A stretch of 64,000 nt of DNA from Lineus longissimus (GCF_910592395.1 NC_088324.1:6290953-6354952), one strand, 5' to 3'; positions 20,875 to 32,403 are shown, counted from the stretch's first letter. Program-made: numbers and translations. The notes: generated by a model from the sequence alone, not told the origin.

Positions 20875-21998
20875 ATCCCCTCTACAGGTAACTATGGAGC
20901 GATGTCAAGCCGATATCAACTACAGGAATTTTGAAAATTAAATCACAGCGAGTGGAGCTGCAAACTGATAATATGCTCCTAGGATGTCTGTACGGAAAGC
21001 TCAGGTGGAAAGGGGAAAAGGAAATGGGAAAAGCGTAATGCTGAAAGTATAAATCGTTTGAGATCTGGGGATTTTTTTGGTTGATGCGTTTGATAACAAG
21101 TAAGACCTGTAAAAAGGCAAACTAATGAAGAAAAACCGCCGACTCAAATAACGCACGAGACGATAATAATGACCCAATTAGTCACAAACAGCTCAATATT
21201 GATGGCTCATCGGAAGACTTTAAAAATCTATATCGCAAATTATGACATGGATATTTGTATAAATTTTGACTTTCGCTCTTATAAATTAATGATATGTACC
21301 ACACACACACAAACAACGAGAGCATTGCTGTAAATACAATTGAAAGTTATTCCAAAATAGGGCCGTTTAGACGACATGAAAAAAACCACATGCGATCCAA
21401 TTGAATCCGAATGCGTTTTAAATTTTTCTCGTCTGAATGCAAAATGATCCGGATCAATGTGGTCCCATCCGGATTAAAAGAAAACCATCTGGATGCATCC
21501 GGATCAATAGCGTCGTCTAAACCCAAATGGATACCCAATCCGGATTCATTCTACCTGGGCGCATGCGCACTAACGTGTGTGTTGGTACTTGAAACATTTT
21601 GCGTTGCACGAGAATTGTGTTTTTGGCGCGGAGAGTGAGATTTTTAGTTAAAGTGTTTTTTCCCGGACTAATTTGCGATTTTTTCAATCAAGCTATGGCT
21701 AAGGCGGATCGGTTTACGGAAAGCGATGTGTTCGATCCCGCGAAATATCCCGCGAAGAAATGCGGTTCAAGTACCAAACCAATTTTTTTACACCTCCACA
21801 ACCAACAGGTATTGGAGAGTTCCAAAGCTATAGATATGCGTCCAGATGAGCCCGGATTGCGCTTATCGTCTAAATGCGCGCAATTTTTGAGACCTGAATG
21901 TGGTTCAATCGGATCGCATGCGGATCCGATCCGAATGTGGTTTTTTCGCCTATCGTCTAATCATTGAAATTACATGTGATAAAGATTGATACCTGTTT
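20875..21998. other. Intergenic block between U5 and U6
   Basis: The PAN exon runs directly into GTGAATCCCCTCTACAGG, skipping about 400 bases found in family 1. The block then matches other post-PAN blocks except for the MITE at 21360-21957. Confidence 0.6.
21360..21957. mobile_element. MITE-like element with 30-base imperfect inverted ends
   Basis: The left end GGGCCGTTTAGACGACATG and the inverse of the right end (TTAGACGATAGGCG) share TTAGACGA and then AAAAAACCACAT, followed by GATCC-rich sequence. TA lies at both edges. Other units have uninterrupted sequence here (TTCCAAATTGTGATCATTG). The end sequence and the TA/TAA flank recall PIF/Harbinger-type MITEs, but this is tentative. The open frame at 21599-21967 overlaps the right end and is not a credible gene. 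Confidence 0.65.
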
Positions 21999-22142
21999 TA
22001 TTGGCCACCCGATATATCCTTTCAAACTCAATCAACTTTCCACTCAAGCAAACATTGATTTATCAATAACAAAGACACAAGAACAAAAGAAACATTTTGT
22101 TTCTCACAGCGAGAACTCGATCAATACAATATATAGATATTA
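21999..22142 (+). promoter_or_regulatory. U6 candidate promoter
   Basis: ATTGG near 22000 and ACAATATATAGATATT at about 22126-22141, as upstream of U1. Confidence 0.45.
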
Positions 22143-22356
22143 AACGTATTAACTTCATATAGTTCATATAATGTAATATTACAACGGCGAATTAAAAGCA
22201 AAACTGGACATCCCATCGCTATTTTCCAAATGGTTCAAGGCACGATGTCGTATTCGACTTGGTACAAGAGTAAGACCGATTATGAGAGTTGATCGGAATC
22301 ATGGCATAGATTCCAAAAACGTGCTGTTAATTGACTTCAAGTTTTGTTGCTGTTCG

Positions 22357-22453
22357 ATGGTGGCATCAGTAATGATTTCGTGGTCATACTTTATGTGCAT
22401 ATGTGCGCTTACAACACTTATAGGAGATGTGACTGCTGGCTCTCCCCCGAAAG
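22357..22453 (+). CDS. U6 first signal-peptide exon
   Basis: This 32-residue leader reads MVASVMISWSYFMCIC, then ALTTLIGDVTA, with the phase-1 donor G|GTAAGA. It combines a family 1 promoter and 5' region with a family 2 leader body, so it is a mosaic unit. The piggyBac copy, a second leader (26571) and then LamG (27454) follow. If this leader is used, the intron is about 5 kb and skips the second leader. Confidence 0.65.
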
Positions 22454-23249
22454 GTAAGACAGAGACCACGCGAAAGCTTAGGGTTGGTGAGGTGTCCTCA
22501 TATTGTTCTCTTGTTAATCGGACACAAAGGATTATGGAGCCATGTGTACCATTACGATGTAAGGGCATGTTTTCCCATTAAGTTAGTCTGTGGCTAACTT
22601 ACGGACATAACGCCAACTCAAAGTTCACGCTGTCTTCGTTACGTGACATCGGCTAAGAACACCGATGATGGGGCATACGAACATGTGTTAATGCAGAGAA
22701 ATGAAATGCTTCATTAAAACACGTTGAGTGCCAGCTACAAATTTAGTAGTATTTGCAAGTTCCTTCCGGTGGCCGCCTACGAGTTTATTCGTAGTATCAT
22801 GCCTCTACTCTACAATCATTAATTTCCCCCAAAGACACATTTTAAAGGTATTCATGCCCAGTTGCCAAGTACTAAGTGTATGGACAATCATAATGACAAA
22901 TCGCATCTCATGAATACAGATTACTTCAATTAAAAAATCAAGTTACATGCTGTTAACAGGAAGTCAAGTTGCAAGTTGTCGCCAAGAAGCATTTCCTGAA
23001 AAGTTCTATATCTTCCTGAAACGTTCTATCCTTATGAAATTTGAAGGAGAACCATTTTCATAACATCGATTTCAACAAAATAATTCAATAAATGCACATT
23101 CTCGTGCAGTTTTACATGGTGTTACAAAAACATGTCAGGTACTCCGGTTCATCCACATTTTAAAAATACAGTACAATTGGAACATGAAACATCTAAAACA
23201 CTTCCAAATCTACTACTTCGGTGTCTACTATCTCTTCTATTCTACCCAA

Positions 23250-25482
23250 TTATGCCAGTCCAATTGTGTGATAGTGCCTGAAACAAACATCACTGCAGAG
23301 AGCCAGCTTGTCTGCACATGTTGGACAGAAGTATCTGGTTTCTTTTCTCACACCCCGTCTTGTGTAAACGCGGAAAAGTTTAGTTGGTCGTTGTTTCTTC
23401 TATGATGGTGGAATGAAATTAAAGTAATGGAAGTTGTTCGCATCTGCCACTGGTTCAGGTTGCCTCTGTATGCGTTCCACAACTTCAAGCCAAAGTAAGT
23501 GCTTTATGACGGTTTCGCGAAACTTGAGTTGTCGCATTGTGCTTCCATTTTCAGCCTTGTACAACATATGGACATTCGAAATCCAAATCTCAACCAAATG
23601 AAGAGCCATCTTCTTATACCATCTGATAGTTTTGCGTAGTGCTGAGTTAATGCGACAGCATTTGATCAGATCAATCGATACCGGACATACCAAGATTGTG
23701 ATCGCGCACAATATTGGGTGTTTGCGATGCCTTGTTATTCCGGTTGCGGACCTCCACCATCTCAACGCGGTGCATATTGTTTATGTTCAACACTTCCCGT
23801 TTATCCTTCCACTTGCAAACAACGACTGACTCAGACCGTGCCCATGTCATTTCACCTTTCCTCAGCGTTTTGTTGGTCACATCCTAAGGCTTCTCCTTCC
23901 GATCACTACGGAGGGTTCCACTGCTGTAAGTCGAACGAGTGGCTAGTTTCTTAGCGAGGGACACTGAATTTTAGAAATTGCCAGTGAAGACAGTGTGTAA
24001 TTTGTCTAAGAAGTCATCACCAAGAAGATACAGGACTATTGCTACAGTTTGACCAAGGTCGTGGGGATCTGGGTGCCCTTCTCCAATGTAAAGACTAAGC
24101 CTGAGTGCAATCCCGTCGGACTCGCAGAGCTCGTACAGCTTCATCCCGTATTTGTGCTTTTTGTTCTTGATGTATACTGTCTGGATAGTAACCTTTCTTG
24201 CAAAAGAACCATAGATTCAGCGATACTTAGATCCCTCCCAGGATAGTAGATTTCATCCATCACCGTGTTCATATGGTTAGAAAAGGGGAGGATCTTGTAC
24301 TGGCGATCATTGTGTTTTGGCCGACTACGTTATCAGCAAAGTGCCAGAATCATAGAAGCCACTGAAAACGATTCCGACTCATGACTTTGCTGAACATAGG
24401 GCAATGGTAGAGGGGGTCCTTACTCCAGTAGATCGCTATAGTGGGTTGCGTGTCTTTACACAACGCAGGACGAGAATTCCTACGTAGCGGACCCTTTGCA
24501 GCAATTTGAGCAGCTGCGTATCTATCAGTCTCAGTTACCATGAGATCAATAACTTCCTGGGTAGAGAACAGGTCAAAGAAATCAGCTGGCTCATGAAATA
24601 CCATCTGAATTTTCATACCAGGTATTTCTTTGAAAGGATATACAGGTGGATCTTGATGGGTGTTTGTCCACTGATGAACGGTTGGTGCAGCAGCTTGGGC
24701 CTATAATGAAATAATGAAATTTTACCTTTTCTGGGTAAAACAACTATATCTCTGAATTTCACTGATATACAAGAGCCGTTTTATCTGTCATCGACATACC
24801 TGGGATGCCACGATTCGGGGTTGGTGTGCTGCAGGCTGTCGCTGAACTGGAGCTGCTCTGTGAGCCTTATGAAATAAAAAAATTCTAGCCCGGATAAAAC
24901 AATTTTCTCTCTAAATACACTGACATACCAGATTCATGTTCTCTGCATTGGCATACCTGGGATGCCATTTCTTTGGTTGCTTGAGGCTGCTGCTGGATTG
25001 AAACAGTTGCTTGACCAGCTTGAGGCTGTATTGTAATGATGAAATTCCAGCCTGGGTAAAACGACTTGATATCTGAACTATCTGATAAGTTTCGTTTTAT
25101 CTGCTATTGACATACCTGTCGTTGGGGTAGGCCTACTGCAAACTGCTGATGGTTTGAACATCTTTCTACCACGGTCTCTGCCACCACGATTGCGTACACC
25201 ATGCCCTTGCACAAGAATTAGCGGAGGGGTAACGGTTCTGGCCTGATTTTGGCCCCGACCCCCTCTCTTGTGCGTGGACCCCTAGGCATCAGATGCCTCT
25301 TCTGATCAGATGCCTCGTCTAGTGTAGCGGGGGTCGTCTGTTGCAGCTGGGTTTTCGTAGCTTGCCACATTACTGGTGTTCATATCAAAAGGATCGTTAT
25401 CAGGAGGATCTGTATGGATCAGGGATTCGTCTGCACCGGTAACAGATACAGAATCTACCTCCATATCAGATTCTTCGTGCAT
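23250..25482 (-). pseudogene. piggyBac transposase, inactivated (U6)
   Basis: Layout is as in the U5 copy: acidic N-terminus (M at 25482), RGG-rich stretch, donor at 25116, exons 25025-24957 (69 bases) and 24865-24800 (66 bases), main exon from 24700, Cys-rich tail and stop at 23250. It shares the nonsense TGA (24350-24352) and the Gly replacing the second catalytic Asp. Copy-specific damage includes a TAA right after the GNF of that motif and about 57 bases lost near 24450, where the DTDASEMRAFLGLLVQMG stretch of U5 is missing. It can supply no active enzyme. Confidence 0.85.
24700..25116 (-). repeat. Triplicated exon-intron modules inside piggyBac (U6)
   Basis: The three homologous short introns and two Gln-rich exons seen in U5 are all present here at equivalent positions, with donors at 25116, 24957 and 24800. 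Confidence 0.75.
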
Positions 25483-25652
25483 AAACTGATCAGCAACTTG
25501 ACTTACTGTCAGTGCCAGATGACCACGCCCAAGGAAAATTACAGAAGTACCACGAGGTGGAACATGGGAGCAGAGGACGTAGTAGCACACAGAAAAGACG
25601 GCAATTTCGAATGTACCATTGTTTATTTGAAGATAGGACTGTAGATATTTTT

Positions 25653-25847
25653 CCCCATGTGCCAAGGTACGACTCGTTGTCTGGCAATGGCGGGCAACTT
25701 CCTTCCAGGAAGCCAGGCTACGAGTCGTATCATGGCCTCCTGGATGGAAGTTCTTTCCAGGAAGCCAGGCTATGAGTCGTATTACGGCCTCCTGGATGGA
25801 AGTTCCCCGCCATTGCCAACCCACGAGTCGTACCTTGGCACATGGGG
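25653..25847. repeat. Subterminal palindrome, piggyBac (U6)
   Basis: This copy preserves longer arms than U5, starting at CCCCATGTGCCAAGGTAC (25653) and closing at GTACCTTGGCACATGGGG (25847). Two 47-49-base direct repeats lie in between. It is the better-preserved form. Confidence 0.75.
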
Positions 25848-26570
25848 GAAAATGTTCTTCAGTGGTGGCAACTACGAGAATTATATCTTGCTTTATTTGT
25901 CATTCAATTAGGTTTGGGAACCTCGTTCCCATCTATTTGGAGTCTCTACGGACTAATGCATGGACTGTACTTAAAGTCACACATTGGCACCTGGGACCGG
26001 AAATCAAATATTGGCTTGGCACTCAACGTGTTAATTGGTGTGACCACAGGGGGGACAGGGAAAAGGGAAAGACTTACCAGTTAACCTTAAAATGTTATCA
26101 AACTTAAGGTTATAATAGTTTGAGCATTCGCTGCAAGAAACTATCGTTGATGGGTTGTAGTACTAGTTCCACAAAAGTTTGTTAAAACAACATGATTGTC
26201 AGCTCTTCTGGACTACAAGCTTGATGGATCTGATCCTGATATACGATTGTATATCACAGCAAGATAAAGAGTTACAGCAGGCTTCAGGCCACACCGGGTC
26301 ACTTTAGCCCAATGGTAATAGTAGGCATAGCGAAGTTCAACTGAAGGTGATTAAAACATGACGAATCACAATGCATGGTCTATCACGTGACTCATCACAC
26401 CACGACCTAGTGTGCACCGATGTCAAAGCCTTCGCGTCAAGAGGAGGAGGCTGTTCGGTTTGACAGGAAAATTAGCACGTCGTCGTATTGTTTGGAAGCC
26501 ATATACATTGAACAAACTATCATTTCTTGTTTTCCGTCCCGTGTCATCAATGGCAAACTTAGTTTTCACC

Positions 26571-26667
26571 ATGGTGGCATTAGTGATAATTTCGTTGTCA
26601 TACTTTATGTGGCTATGTGCGCTTTTAAGACTCATAGGAGGTGTGACTGCTGGCTCTCGCCCGAAAG
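26571..26667 (+). CDS. U6 second signal-peptide exon
   Basis: This 32-residue leader begins MVALVIISLSYFMWLC and ends RLIGGVTA, with the phase-1 donor G|GTAAGA. Both cysteine and hydrophobic positions have drifted (CICALI is now WLCALL). As in U5 it sits on duplicated intron sequence and is the leader closest to the LamG exon. It lacks a promoter of the U1 type. Confidence 0.6.
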
Positions 26668-27453
26668 GTAAGACAGAGATTACGCAAAAGCTGAGGGTTT
26701 GTGAGGTGTCCTCATATTGTTCTCTTGATGATAGTTAAATTGGCTAACTTACGGACATAACGTCAAGTCGAAGTACACGCTATATTCGTGACCTGACATG
26801 TTTGAACAACTTGCCTCGGCCTAGAACACCGATGATGGGCGAGACGAACATGTGTTAATGCTGAGAGATGAAATGCTTTATTAATTGGTGTAACCACAGG
26901 GGGGACAGGGAAAAGGGAAACGAGTAATCAGTTTACCTTAAAACGTTCTTGAAATTAAAGTCATTATATGTATAGTTTATGCATTTGCTGCAAGAAACTA
27001 TCGTTTATGGGTTGTAGTACTAGTATCACAGTCGCTTATTAGAAATACTAATGTTATAATAACACGATTGTTAGCTCTTCTGGATTACAAGCTTGATGGA
27101 TCTGATCCTGATATACGGTTTGTATAACCACAGCACAATATACAGTTACTAGCTTCAGGCCGCTTCGGGCCACTTACGCCAAATGGTAATAGTAGGCAGA
27201 GAGAAGTTCCATTGAAGGTGATAAAAAGAAGACGAATCACAATGAATGGACTATCACGTGACTCACCACACGGTGCATGTACCAACACGACGTAGTGTGC
27301 ACCGATGTCAAGAGGAGGCAGTTCGGTTGACAGGAAAATTAGCACGTCGTCGTATTGATTGGAAGCCATTGATATTTATCAAACTATCGTTTCTTGTTTT
27401 CCATCCGGTATCAATTGCAAACTTAATTTTCACCATAATCATTTTCTTCGTAG

Positions 27454-28025
27454 CCTGATTGGAAATGCGAGATATGTTGAATCTCTAGTTTTTGGAAAGG
27501 TGCTTCAGTTTAATGATAAGAACGCATCTGCAATTTTACCCCATATAAATTTATTTGAATTGAAAGATATGACTATTATGTTTTATATAAGATCTGATCT
27601 GATCAAGTCTCGAAAAAATCATTTGATGGGTTTCTATAATGAAAGAAGAAAGATTGACATAGGACATAACGACTGTAAAGAAGTGTTGATTATTGTTTGG
27701 CAAATTAATCAAAATAAAGGTGATCATCAGAACATTGCAGACGCTTCTTATTTTTCTCTCGGCTATTATTCCATTCTCAGTCGTATAAGTTGGCAGCATT
27801 TTGCTGTTACGATTACCAAGTATAAGGATAATAGTCAGCCTCACGTGAAACTTTATAGAAACGGCAACCTCTTAATAAGATCAGGTGATAGGCGAAATCA
27901 AGCACCGCACTTGGGTGGAACGTTTTCAATTTTGGGTAACTCCATTTCAGTGAGTCAATTGTCGAATTTGAGATTTTACCCTTCTGTCATGACAAAACAT
28001 GATATTTTGAGATACCAAAAAAGAG
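27454..28025 (+). CDS. U6 LamG exon (family 2)
   Basis: This is a 190-codon LamG/ConA-like exon, open throughout, with acceptor TTCTTCGTAG and phase-1 donor GAG|GTAGGT. Compared with U5 I find five base differences in 572, giving P/R, K/E, Y/H, E/D and R/I changes and no silent change. Four of the five fall within about 17 codons (SRKNHLMGFYNERRKIDIGH), which is also a variable stretch between family 1 members. Conserved domain landmarks (SWQHFAVTIT, VKLYRNGNLL, NLRFYP) are unchanged. Confidence 0.8.
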
Positions 28026-29078
28026 GTAGGTTTGTCAACTACTAGCTTGCTGGGTAACCTTGGAATCGAATAGGGAGCCTTACCACATGACATGAACTGA
28101 CAGCATTAGCTCTAGATTAGTCAGGGTGCTAAAGGCTAATGAATTATTTCTTAGAACATGGAAATGTCGGATGAAGTTTTTTTCTTCGCTGTTTTCTATA
28201 GTCTGGGGAGTGTTCATCAAGATCCAAGGGGGTGCCCGATGATAGCATTTTTCAAAATATGCAAATTAAGCCCGCCATAACTGAAATTCCATTTATTTGT
28301 TATAACTCGATAAACATGCATCATAACAAAACAAAATTACACCAAGGTTATTTTTAATTGTAAATAAGTGTAAAAATAGAGTATAGTTCCAAGGTTATCA
28401 TGATCTGGCTAGCAGATAAACCCATAGCTGGTGATTGTATGCATTCAATAAGACTGGGATATGCAAATTGGATGCGGCCATTAATACAGAAATTTCATTT
28501 TTATGCAATATCTCCTGAAGTGTAAATGATAAAATCACAAACTAATTGTCAATACAAAGGTTATCATGGTCTACCATTCAAACCAGGCCATTGCTGATGC
28601 GATTGTACGCACTGCATAACATTGAAATATGCAAATTAGATGCTGCCATCACGAAAGTCCATTTTCCGGTAATATCTCGTTAGCTATCTAGTATGATATC
28701 ATCAAAGAAATCTCATGATGTAGGCTATCATGTTCCATCATTCAGCTAATATCATAGCTATTGTGTTTTTAGTGATATGCTAGGAGTTATGATAGTTTTT
28801 TTAATGATGAATCTAGAAGGGTATTCAGTCCCAAGCATCCTATCGGGTAACATGCACAGTGCATTCTGAGACATGATAGGCCACTCATGATCACTTGCAC
28901 CAGTTTGAATTGTGAGCGCTTTTGCTTTTGCATCCACCTCGGATCATATATAGTATGTATTCTAGGGGTTTGACACCATCTGGAATGATGGCTGCATTGT
29001 GTCAGTGACCTTTTTCTATGTACTTCCATCTGAAGTTCTCAGGGTTTATTACTAGCAAAAGATGGCGTTAATCTAAAG

Positions 29079-29343
29079 GACCATTGGCATTATTAAGGGC
29101 AATTATACTAAACTGTCGGCTACCCAGTCACCTCCTATTTTACAGTTTCCAGCAACAAATTGCACAAAAAAGGAAAAATTCAAACTCTGACTGAGTTATC
29201 GCGCTTTTCCTATGTTGACTCGGATTTGCCGCGAGTTAGCTTTCCACGCATGGACTCTTTCCATGTTGAGCGATGCACTAGTAAAGCGTTTCCTGGAGCT
29301 AGGATCTACCCATTGACGTCATATTGCTGATATCGATTTTTCC
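29079..29343 (+). repeat. 270-base dispersed element, orientation B (U6)
   Basis: Same orientation and position as 18830-19098. The KKGKIQ and ERCTSK words are kept. Confidence 0.6.
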
Positions 29344-30201
29344 GAACTCACGCTGATGGCGCTTGATTACCTAGCTACTGCGACCATAAATGGAAATGTC
29401 GTTGCGTCTTAATAGCGGGGTGATGTGAACTTGGATCTCGGCGTGCACTCACGTGGCGGGATAGTCTTTCGCGACAGGACTTGCGCGTACTGAAAATAAC
29501 GAATAACGCGTTCTTCTACTATCTTAGAGCTGAAACAAAATTGGATTAGCATCAAACACGTTCAGAAAAGTAGTTTACTGATGAACCAGAAAAACAAACA
29601 TACTGTACTAAAAAGCCGACTTTTATTTTAAGAGTCTGGATTGCTTGATAGTGAGCGACTTCACAGTTTTTTGCAAATGCTTTACTTGTAGATGGACTAA
29701 AGAGCACGGTGTGGCAATATGCTCATTGCCATGTTCTCTTCTCCATAACTACTTAGAGTCTGATTACTGACATGGTCTTTGAATCCTTCACCGTGTCAGG
29801 CAGACATAAAAGCAGTATGCTGTAGCTTGGTCCTTGATGTAATTAAAGTTAAGGTTCTACACGGCCATTGGTGATTTGACAACGAAATATTTTCCTACTC
29901 CAATACAACACTCCACTGTGACCACAACCGGAAAGGTATGCCTAGGAAGCAGCTGCCCTGTGATGTTGAGGTGCTTTCCTGCTGTTAGTTGTTTATCTAC
30001 ACTGCCCTTCCTTTACTTTGGGATTCCATCTTCAACGGTGCCGTAGTCAGATCACTTTCCTCAACGTGATCTTCGCCTGGAAGGCCTATGGGCTTATCTA
30101 AAAGCTAGACCATGATAAGGTGGGAATTGGCTCTTATTCGATGACAATGGTCCACATATTTTCTGAAATATTGCCAAAAACCGAATTTTGTTTACGAAGT
30201 G

Positions 30202-30885
30202 GCTATGTTCACAGCCGACTGCTGTGTACGCAGGAACAAGTTGATTGCATGCACAGCAGAGGCGAATTAACATAACCGCGTCATCAATGACGTCAGCTGG
30301 AGAAAAAAGGCGGTGGCGGTGGCGGTGGCGGTGGAAGAATTCCCCGCTTCCCTTCAAGTTGGGGCCAAATTCTCATCCTTTCCCGCCTTCCAAACAGCTC
30401 TCTCTGTCGGTATCAGGAGCAACGCAACGTTGCCTTTGTAATATGGCACTCTACAACCATCGACAAACAATAAAGAGTCTTTAAAAATGATGGGAAAATT
30501 TTACAGCACTTTATTACGCGTATGTCAAGTACAACTGCAAGCATGGTGAAAAACATGTAAGCAGAAGCCCGGGTTTTTAGATGGCATGTGTGCCATATGA
30601 CCAAAACAGTTTTCTCCAGCCAGCGAAGTCTGCTGTGTACTCTAGACAATGTGCGTGCCTGAACATTGTATACACAGCATGTTGTGTATTAAAGAGAAAA
30701 TGTTGTTCGGATTCACAGCAGGTAGCATAAAATCGGAGGCGGAGCGTTATAATGTGCCTAATGAATATTAATATAAAACGCTGTGAACATAAACATACTG
30801 TCTGTTGCATACACAGCATGCTGCGTATGCAACAATAATTGTTCTGTTGCATACACAGCATGCTGTGTACATATCCTCTTCCTTT
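30202..30885. repeat. Palindrome cluster (U6), uninterrupted form
   Basis: It has four GGCGGT units instead of three (30309-30332), TGACGTCA near 30288, and a near-perfect 28-base palindrome TTGCATACACAGC-ATGCTGCGTATGCAA (about 30805-30832). Further copies of ACACAGCATG lie at about 30673 and 30848. The 420 bases missing from U5 lie between two of these repeats. Confidence 0.55.
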
Positions 30886-31324
30886 TGATAATGGCCGCTC
30901 TCATTTGCATAATTTGCATGAATTGCAAAAGTTCAACACATTTAAATGAACAACAACGGGCTTAGAATGTTCAAGGGATATCAGCGGGTAACCTCTGGAA
31001 TCTTGATGAGCATCGCAGACTATTTGAAAACAGCAAAAAGTAAAAGCTTCCATCATTTCCGCGTCCGACCCCTTGCTCCCGGACTGTCAGTTCAGTTGGA
31101 TCGATGTTAACATCAGACGACTGTAGTCGGAGTGAGAGTCGAAAATGATTCTCAGCTTCTGTAATAACTGAGCATCAATAGAGAGTGAAACTAACGGTAT
31201 CAAATTTTGAAAAAGCCATCATCGGTGGACATGGTTTGACCAAATTCATAGGTCAGGAAAAATCTGATATTTTCTGTAATACTGGGTCAAGGAAGTTTTG
31301 TTAATGCTTCCAACTCTTCCGTAG

Positions 31325-31518
31325 CATTCTTGTTCAGAAAACAAGTAACAGTGCACGCAGCTTTACTTGAACTAGAAGTTGTAGGCCATATTCGATCTAA
31401 GCTTGATTGTACCAGAGAATGCTTGAGACAATTCATGGCCAGTGAGGCAGACAAGTGTCTCGGGTTCCTTTACGACGTCAAAGGGACCAGTTGTTGGGTT
31501 TACAAAGTATTTGGGTGA
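31325..31518 (+). CDS. U6 PAN/apple exon (family 2)
   Basis: After TCTTCCGTAG the exon reads CA then FLFRKQVTVHAALLELEVV, with all four PAN cysteines in place: DCTREC, DKCLGF and TSC, spaced 3, 11 and 11. The tail is short: VYKVFG and TGA, because the exon runs straight into GTGAATCCCC, the sequence that starts the degenerate tail copy in family 1. The product would end about 5 residues after the last Cys rather than about 27. The PAN fold should still be complete. Confidence 0.7.
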
Positions 31519-32047
31519 ATCCCCTCTACAGGTAACTATGCAGCGACGTCAAGCCGATATCAACTACAGGAATTTTGAAAATCAAAATCACAGTGAGTGG
31601 AGCTGCAAAATGATAATATGCTCCTAGGATGTCTGTACGGAAAGCTCAGGTGGAAAGGAGAAAAGGAAATGGGAAAAGCGCAATGCTGAAAGTGTAAATC
31701 GCTCGAAATCTTCGGGTTTTTTGGTCGATGTGTTTGATAACAAGTTAGACCTACTGTAAGAAAGGCAAACTCATGAAGTAAAGCGCCGACTCGTATAACG
31801 CATAAGACGATGATAATGACGCAATAAGACTCAAACAACTTGCATTGATGGTTCATCGGAAGACTTTAAAAATCTATATCGCAAATGATAACATGGATAT
31901 TTGTATAAATTTTGACTTTCGCTCTTATAAATTAATGATATGTACCACACTAACACAAACAAAGAGAGCATTGCTGTTAATACAATTGAAAGTTATTCCA
32001 AATTGTGATCATTGAAATTACAGGTGATGAAGATTGATACCTTTTGT
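31519..32047. other. Intergenic block between U6 and U7
   Basis: A shortened post-PAN block that starts in the tail-like copy. No coding signal is seen. Confidence 0.6.
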
Positions 32048-32190
32048 ATTGGCCACCCGATATATCCTTTCAAACTCAATCTACTTTCCACTCAAGCAAA
32101 CATTGATTTATTGATAACAAAGACTCAAGAGAAAAAAAACATTTTGTTTCTCATAGCGAGAACTCGGTCAATATAATATGTAGATATTAA
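32048..32190 (+). promoter_or_regulatory. U7 candidate promoter
   Basis: ATTGG near 32048. The TATA-like run reads TATAATATGTAGATATT (about 32172-32188), weaker than in U1. Confidence 0.4.
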
Positions 32191-32403
32191 ACGTATTGAC
32201 TTCATATAGTTCATATAATGCAATATTAAAACGGCGAATTCAAAGCAAAACTGGACATCCCATCGCTATTTTCCAAATGGTTCAAGGCACGATGTCGTAT
32301 TCGACTTGGTACAAGAGTAAGGCCGATTATGACAGTTGATCGAAATCATGGCATAGATTCCAAAAACGTGTTGTTAATTGACTTCAACTTTTGTTGGTGT
32401 TTG

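Larger units (their letters stand above)
12131..22370 (+). repeat. Tandem segmental duplication, copy 1 (U5)
   Basis: This segment is repeated at about 22371-32400 in the same order: leader, piggyBac, second leader, LamG, inverted 270-base element and PAN. The two piggyBac left ends lie 10238 bases apart and the two LamG exons 10180 apart. Copy 1 lacks about 420 bases present at 30396-30817. Confidence 0.85.
22714..26034 (-). mobile_element. piggyBac element (U6)
   Basis: TTAA at 22714-22717 and 26031-26034, with the same CACGTTGAGTGCC ends (the right end reads TTGGCACTCAACGTG). It sits at the same intron position as the U5 copy, so both descend from one insertion. Confidence 0.9.
28026..31324 (+). 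other. U6 LamG-PAN intron
   Basis: Same content as the U5 intron plus the 420-base stretch at 30396-30817. It carries the GGTTATCATG repeats (28387-28800) and the inverted 270-base element (29079-29343). No gene is recognised. Confidence 0.55.
22371..32400 (+). repeat. Tandem segmental duplication, copy 2 (U6)
   Basis: This is the second copy of the segment at 12131-22370. It retains about 420 bases (30396-30817) and 80 bases (about 28491-28565) that copy 1 lacks, and does not contain the MITE. Confidence 0.85.

Noticed and set aside
21599-21967. 122-codon frame in the MITE
   Set aside because: It runs through the right inverted repeat of the element and has no recognisable domain.
30669-30860. 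p53-like or other specific transcription-factor sites in the ACACAGCATGCTGTGT core
   Set aside because: The match to any known consensus is incomplete; only the palindrome itself can be supported.
30577-30861. 94-codon frame with repeated CMQQ words
   Set aside because: The repetition comes from the palindromic TGCATACACAGC repeats; there is no independent support for coding.
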